Made by a program: the position numbers and the translations under genes. The notes beneath the pieces are model-generated. The model was not told the DNA's origin. It did not search any database and saw nothing but the letters and a program-made list of their open reading frames with translations. A DNA stretch of 27,187 nt from Dyella_B sp035508595 (GTDB taxonomy: Bacteria; Pseudomonadota; Gammaproteobacteria; Xanthomonadales; Rhodanobacteraceae): contig DATJMR010000005.1 in the NCBI GenBank assembly GCA_035508595.1, positions 1 to 27,187 on the forward strand, in the 5' to 3' direction. Of this stretch, positions 23,916 to 27,187 are shown piece by piece. Within the stretch, counting starts at the first letter, position 1, and the number at the start of each line of letters is the position of its first letter.

Positions 23916-24308
23916 TCAGTTGCCGTCGTCGTCTTCGCTCAAGGCGCGTTGCTGAATACGCGCCAGGTAGTCGTCGAGCTCTTGCTCGTTCGCAAATATT
24001 TCTTTGAGCGGCGTGGCCTTTACGATATCGAACACTTTGCGCACTTGCACTTGCGGATTCAAAATCAGCGTTTGCCCTTCTCGGGCGCGCATGACCTTCC
24101 TGATTTTGGCGATGCTTCTCAAGCCGGCGCTGCTGATGTAGTCGAGCGCGGACAGATCCAGCACCACGGTGCCTCGTTGGGCCATTTGCGCCAGCACGCT
24201 TTCGGCTTTCTTGTCGAATTCGACGAATGTCAGTGCATCCAGCCGGCCTTGCAGATGAAGCGTGGATTTCTCCGGCCGCAACGATTCGATGCGCAGATCA
24301 AAGCCCAT
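23916..24308 (-). CDS. STAS-domain anti-anti-sigma factor-like protein
   Basis: Partner-switching protein of 130 residues; the STAS fold covers about 4-108. The phospho-acceptor loop L-D-Y-I-S-S-A-G-L-R-S places Ser60 where SpoIIAA/RsbV proteins are phosphorylated. An acidic tail (E-D-D-D-G-N) ends the protein. In known systems the unphosphorylated form captures an anti-sigma kinase, and a PP2C phosphatase regenerates it. Both activities are encoded in the overlapping upstream gene, so this is its probable substrate. The start has GGGAG with 6-nt spacing and overlaps the upstream reading frame by 11 bp, indicating an operon and coupled translation. Confidence 0.92.
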   Translation of the reverse strand: MGFDLRIESLRPEKSTLHLQGRLDALTFVEFDKKAESVLAQMAQRGTVVLDLSALDYISSAGLRSIAKIRKVMRAREGQTLILNPQVQVRKVFDIVKATPLKEIFANEQELDDYLARIQQRALSEDDDGN

Positions 24309-26622
24309 GGTCGTCTCCCTGCATGCCTGAGCAAGCGAAGCGAAGTTGAAGATGATTGCCGTATTCGTCGCGCGTGTAGCTCAATTCGCTGGCCATCGCC
24401 CGCACGAGATGAATGCCAAGCCCGCCCTCCCGTTCTTTGTCCGCAATGTCGCCGGTGAGATTCGGCGAGGCAAACTGCAGCGGATCGAAGGGCGCCCCGT
24501 TGTGATTGAGCTCTGCTAAAACGTCGCCTTGGACGACGGTAAGGCGAAGCCCGATCATGCCGTCGCTCTCATGGCCGCCTCCGTGCTGAACCATGTTGAT
24601 CATGAGCTCCTCGAGCACCAGGCGCACATCGGTTCGCACGTCGTCGCGCACGTGCGCCTGCGCCAACGTCTCGTCGCTGCGTTCAAGCGCTTCAAATACG
24701 CGATCCACGACTGCGGGAAAAACTATGTCGAGCATCGAGGCACCCTTTTCCAGCCCAACGTGATTCCAGCGCAAGGCAAGCAGCGCGATGTCGTCGGCCT
24801 GACCCAATAGTGCCGAATATGCCTCGACATCATCGCCGAGAAATTTCACCGGATCGGCGTCGCCCGACCGACGAAACTCCTCGATCTTGGCGAGTATCCT
24901 CTCGCTGCCATACAACCCCAAGACATCGTTGACGGCTTCCGTCACGCCGTCCGTGTACATCAACAGCGTATCGCCGGGCTTCATACGCAGGCGAAAAACA
25001 GGGTACGACGCTTCGTCGTCCAATCCTAGCGCTGGACCAGAGGTTAGCTGCAACAGTCTTGGCGCATCCTCGCCCCAGATCACCGGCGGATCGTGCCCCG
25101 CACTGGCAATGGTCACGCTGCCGCTAGCGGTGTCCAAAAAGCCGCATAGCAACGTGACGAACATGCAATTGTCGTTGTTCCTGCACAACTCCTGATTGAG
25201 CAATTGAAGCAAGTGCTGCGGCGATTGAGCCCGGGATGCCATGGCCTTGGCAAGCGTAATGGTGCGCGCCATAAACAGCGCGGCGGGAATGCCTTTATCC
25301 GCAACATCGCCGATAAGAACGCAAAACCGCTGACCGGGCAGCATGAAATAGCTGTAAAGATCGCCGCCCACCGTTCTGGCCGGCCTTAGCGCCGCAAACA
25401 GCTCGAAGTTTTGGCAGCGCGCATCGAGATAATGCGGACCCGGCAGCAATGCCGTTTGAATCTGCTGGGCGATGTCCAGCTCGCTTGCAAGGCGCTGCTG
25501 CTCGCGTGCGATACGCGTCAGCTCGACAAGATGCGCCGCCAATTCTTGCCGCATCTTGTCGAATGCACCGGTAAGCCGCCCTATTTCATCGCGCTTGCGC
25601 GAGGGTGGCAAAGCGAAATCCAAGGCGCCGCGCGCGACCGATTCCGCGCGTTCGGCCAGCACACCCAATGGCGCGATAAGCTGCCGAATGGTCAGCATGG
25701 TGAGCAAGGCAAGCAACAAAAGCGTTACCGCGCCGAGCGCGAACACGTAAAGGAAAGCGCGTCGCACGCCGGCGTAAATCTGCTCATCCGGCACGACCAG
25801 GCCCAACTTCCAATCCGTTCCTCTGATGGGCTCGTCATAGACCCATGCGTTGCTGTCCGGTTGGTTCAGCGGCGTCATCTGCGACCATTTTTCGGCGGCA
25901 CCCGTCGCATTCAGCGCGTCGAGCAACGACGATGGGGCCTTGCCACCGACCAATCCGACGGTGTCGTTGGCCAGATAGGTGCCTTCGCGATCGACGACAA
26001 ACGCATGAATGCCTGCAGGCACCTTCATCGCCAGCAGGACGCCTTGCAGCCAATCCAGGGTGACATCCGCGTTGACCACACCCACCACGTTTCCATCGAC
26101 CGACAGGGAAGACGAGTAACTGACCAGCCTTTCATGTCTCGAACGCGACAGAAACGGCGGCTGCCAGCATCCCTGATGGCAAGTAAGCCCTTTCTGAAAC
26201 CAAGGTGCATTCCAGTAAGGTGCGGGATCTTTGAGAAGATCGCGCGTCACCAGCACGCCCTCGCCGGTTCGACTCACGAAGGGCGACTGACCTGCGGCCT
26301 GCGCGAGCGGCGTGCCGGGAATAAACGCCACGGCCAAACCGGCCAGGTCCGCATCGCCGGCCATCGCATCGTGAATGAGCGGTTCGGCATCGAATGGACG
26401 CGGCCCGACGATAGTGGCGAGCACGCGCGCCGTATCGGTGATCTTGTCCAGCCGCTCCTGGATCAGGCTGCTGCCTTCGATCGCCAGCGCGCCGGATTCC
26501 CTGTGCGCCTGCTCCAAAATCTGGCCGCCCACCATGCGAAACAGCAAAAACCCGCTCGCAACGAATACCAGCGTTGCGCCCGACAACACCCATAGAGCCA
26601 ACCTAGACGCGAGGCTGCGCAC
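24298..26622 (-). CDS. Membrane sensor with dCache, HAMP, SpoIIE phosphatase and RsbW-like kinase domains
   Basis: 774-residue signalling protein. TM1 (about 9-31), a periplasmic dCache-type sensor (about 35-285), TM2 (289-311) and a HAMP domain (312-364) lead into a short helix. The PP2C/SpoIIE phosphatase domain (about 389-619) has metal-binding aspartates in V-G-G-D-L, G-D-V-A-D-K-G (438-444) and Y-T-D-G-V-T-E-A (556-563). A C-terminal GHKL ATPase domain (about 629-769) has the N-box E-E-L-M-I-N-M-V-Q-H (671-680) and G-G-L-G-I-H-L-V (733-740), like anti-sigma kinases. The GTG at 26622 is chosen because AGGGGAG lies 8 nt before it and TM1 follows at once; a GTG at 26625 is equally in frame. 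A C-H-Q-G-C cluster (148-152) lies in the sensor. It probably acts on the STAS protein encoded next. Confidence 0.92.
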   Translation of the reverse strand: MRSLASRLALWVLSGATLVFVASGFLLFRMVGGQILEQAHRESGALAIEGSSLIQERLDKITDTARVLATIVGPRPFDAEPLIHDAMAGDADLAGLAVAFIPGTPLAQAAGQSPFVSRTGEGVLVTRDLLKDPAPYWNAPWFQKGLTCHQGCWQPPFLSRSRHERLVSYSSSLSVDGNVVGVVNADVTLDWLQGVLLAMKVPAGIHAFVVDREGTYLANDTVGLVGGKAPSSLLDALNATGAAEKWSQMTPLNQPDSNAWVYDEPIRGTDWKLGLVVPDEQIYAGVRRAFLYVFALGAVTLLLLALLTMLTIRQLIAPLGVLAERAESVARGALDFALPPSRKRDEIGRLTGAFDKMRQELAAHLVELTRIAREQQRLASELDIAQQIQTALLPGPHYLDARCQNFELFAALRPARTVGGDLYSYFMLPGQRFCVLIGDVADKGIPAALFMARTITLAKAMASRAQSPQHLLQLLNQELCRNNDNCMFVTLLCGFLDTASGSVTIASAGHDPPVIWGEDAPRLLQLTSGPALGLDDEASYPVFRLRMKPGDTLLMYTDGVTEAVNDVLGLYGSERILAKIEEFRRSGDADPVKFLGDDVEAYSALLGQADDIALLALRWNHVGLEKGASMLDIVFPAVVDRVFEALERSDETLAQAHVRDDVRTDVRLVLEELMINMVQHGGGHESDGMIGLRLTVVQGDVLAELNHNGAPFDPLQFASPNLTGDIADKEREGGLGIHLVRAMASELSYTRDEYGNHLQLRFACSGMQGDDHGL

Positions 26623-26801
26623 CACTATGACTCCCCTATGCCGCCATCGCTGGCCACATCGAAAACCGACCGAGCACAAAGACGTGCCGCAACAGCTCAA
26701 GCATGCGCCAAAACGCCAGGGCGTTCCGGCACTAGGTCAACGATCCGGATATTTGCTCTCGGCGGCGCGAATCGGCAGCGCCGGCCTTCGGCCAAAATTA
26801 C

Positions 26802-26836
26802 TCAACACATTGCTTGACAATCAACGCATGTGTTGA
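26802..26836. repeat. ArsR-type operator half-sites
   Basis: TCAACACAT (26802-26810) pairs perfectly with ATGTGTTGA (26828-26836). A third copy, TCAACGCAT (26821-26829), forms a near-perfect 16-bp palindrome with the latter (26821-26836, 7 of 8 pairs). The elements surround and fill the promoter spacer, the expected place for a winged-helix repressor. Confidence 0.6.
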
Positions 26837-26842
26837 TATTAA
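26814..26842 (+). promoter_or_regulatory. arsR promoter
   Basis: A perfect TTGACA (26814-26819) and TATTAA (26837-26842) are separated by exactly 17 bp, 6 bp before the ArsR ATG. The palindromic operator occupies the spacer. The predicted transcription start, about 7 nt after the -10, falls on or next to the ATG. Confidence 0.65.
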
Positions 26843-26848
26843 AGCTCC

Positions 26849-27187
26849 ATGGTGAATATCAAGCCAACCTTGCATGTGGTGGACGGAGCCGACAAGGCCC
26901 CCGATTTGGCGCAAGCGCGCCTGGATCAGGTCTTTTTCGCCCTCTCCGATCCGGTACGGCGACAGATTCTGGAGCAACTCGACGGACAGGCTCTGCTGGT
27001 CTCCGAGTTGGCCTCCGCATTCGATATTTCGCTGCAAGCCGTGTCGCGCCATATCCAGGTATTGGTGCGGACCGGACTCATCCAACAGGAACGCACCGGG
27101 CGCATCAGCCGTTGCAGCCTGGATGCCGGCCCCATGCTCGATGCCGCCGTATGGATGAACCGCTACAGCAAATATTGGCAACAGCAG
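26849..27187 (+). CDS. ArsR-family transcriptional regulator (3'-truncated by window end)
   Basis: The first 113 codons are visible and the frame is open to the edge. The winged helix-turn-helix (about 25-95) has L-S-D-P-V-R-R-Q-I-L-E-Q-L, L-V-S-E-L-A-S-A-F-D-I-S-L-Q-A-V-S-R-H-I and the wing G-R-I-S-R-C-S-L. No metal-site C-x-C is seen in the recognition helix. The tail, with A-V-W-M-N-R-Y-S-K-Y-W, resembles ArsR proteins that pair with a downstream SRPBCC/AHSA1-domain gene, so such a gene may follow outside the window. The ATG at 26849 lacks a clear Shine-Dalgarno and lies at the predicted transcription start, so the message may be leaderless; a later start before the conserved domain is the alternative. 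Confidence 0.88.
   Translation, partial: MVNIKPTLHVVDGADKAPDLAQARLDQVFFALSDPVRRQILEQLDGQALLVSELASAFDISLQAVSRHIQVLVRTGLIQQERTGRISRCSLDAGPMLDAAVWMNRYSKYWQQQ

Noticed and set aside
26783..26793. GGCC-TTC-GGCC as a terminator between the sensor kinase and arsR genes
   Set aside because: The stem is only 4 bp, and both neighbouring genes are transcribed away from it, so no terminator is expected.
1..27187. CRISPR arrays, tRNA/rRNA genes, insertion sequences, phage genes or toxin-antitoxin pairs
   Set aside because: I looked for repeat arrays, cloverleaf-like segments, transposase motifs and small overlapping gene pairs and saw none.

Overview
The window looks like chromosomal DNA of a GC-rich gammaproteobacterium. 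Lysobacterales/Xanthomonadales is my best guess, possibly Rhodanobacteraceae such as Dyella or Luteibacter. I infer this from protein style: an XAC0095-like small protein at the left edge, a four-helix membrane LytTR regulator, several exported hydrolases and a GH115 glucuronidase. No database search was possible. I see no rRNA, tRNA, CRISPR array, insertion sequence or phage gene. Coding density is high and most genes have clear Shine-Dalgarno sequences.

Left part (1-6240): a small protein, then a minus-strand operon for a tripartite heavy-metal RND pump in the order outer-membrane factor, membrane-fusion protein, inner-membrane pump. The reading frames overlap by 11 and 4 bp. Its candidate promoter carries a C-tract element resembling CsoR/RcnR/FrmR operators.

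Middle-left (6528-12794): two minus-strand short-chain dehydrogenases end at a strong hairpin and lie divergent to a LysR regulator. Next come a small lipoprotein, an aldo/keto reductase divergent from a TetR regulator with overlapping opposed promoters and paired operator half-sites, a mismatch uracil-DNA glycosylase (mug), and a small zinc-ribbon membrane protein.

Middle-right (12964-23312): a VOC-fold protein with two well-supported start codons, one giving a twin-arginine-like leader. It is followed by a run of exported hydrolases. A LytTR membrane regulator precedes a CocE/NonD alpha/beta hydrolase, and a 21-bp-period direct repeat of the geometry used by LytTR proteins lies between them. 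An M61 PDZ metallopeptidase converges on the hydrolase with overlapping stop codons and is divergent from a GH115 xylan alpha-glucuronidase. A two-domain SGNH esterase converges on the GH115 gene. This reads as an island for breakdown of extracellular polymers or peptides, with at least one gene probably under LytTR control.

Right part (23475-27187): a GFA-family zinc protein, then a two-gene signalling operon. One gene encodes a membrane sensor fusing dCache, HAMP, SpoIIE phosphatase and an RsbW-like kinase; the other encodes its STAS partner. Together they form a compact partner-switching module with no sigma factor nearby. Divergent from it is an ArsR regulator, cut off by the window end, whose near-consensus promoter contains a palindromic operator and places the predicted transcription start almost on the ATG.
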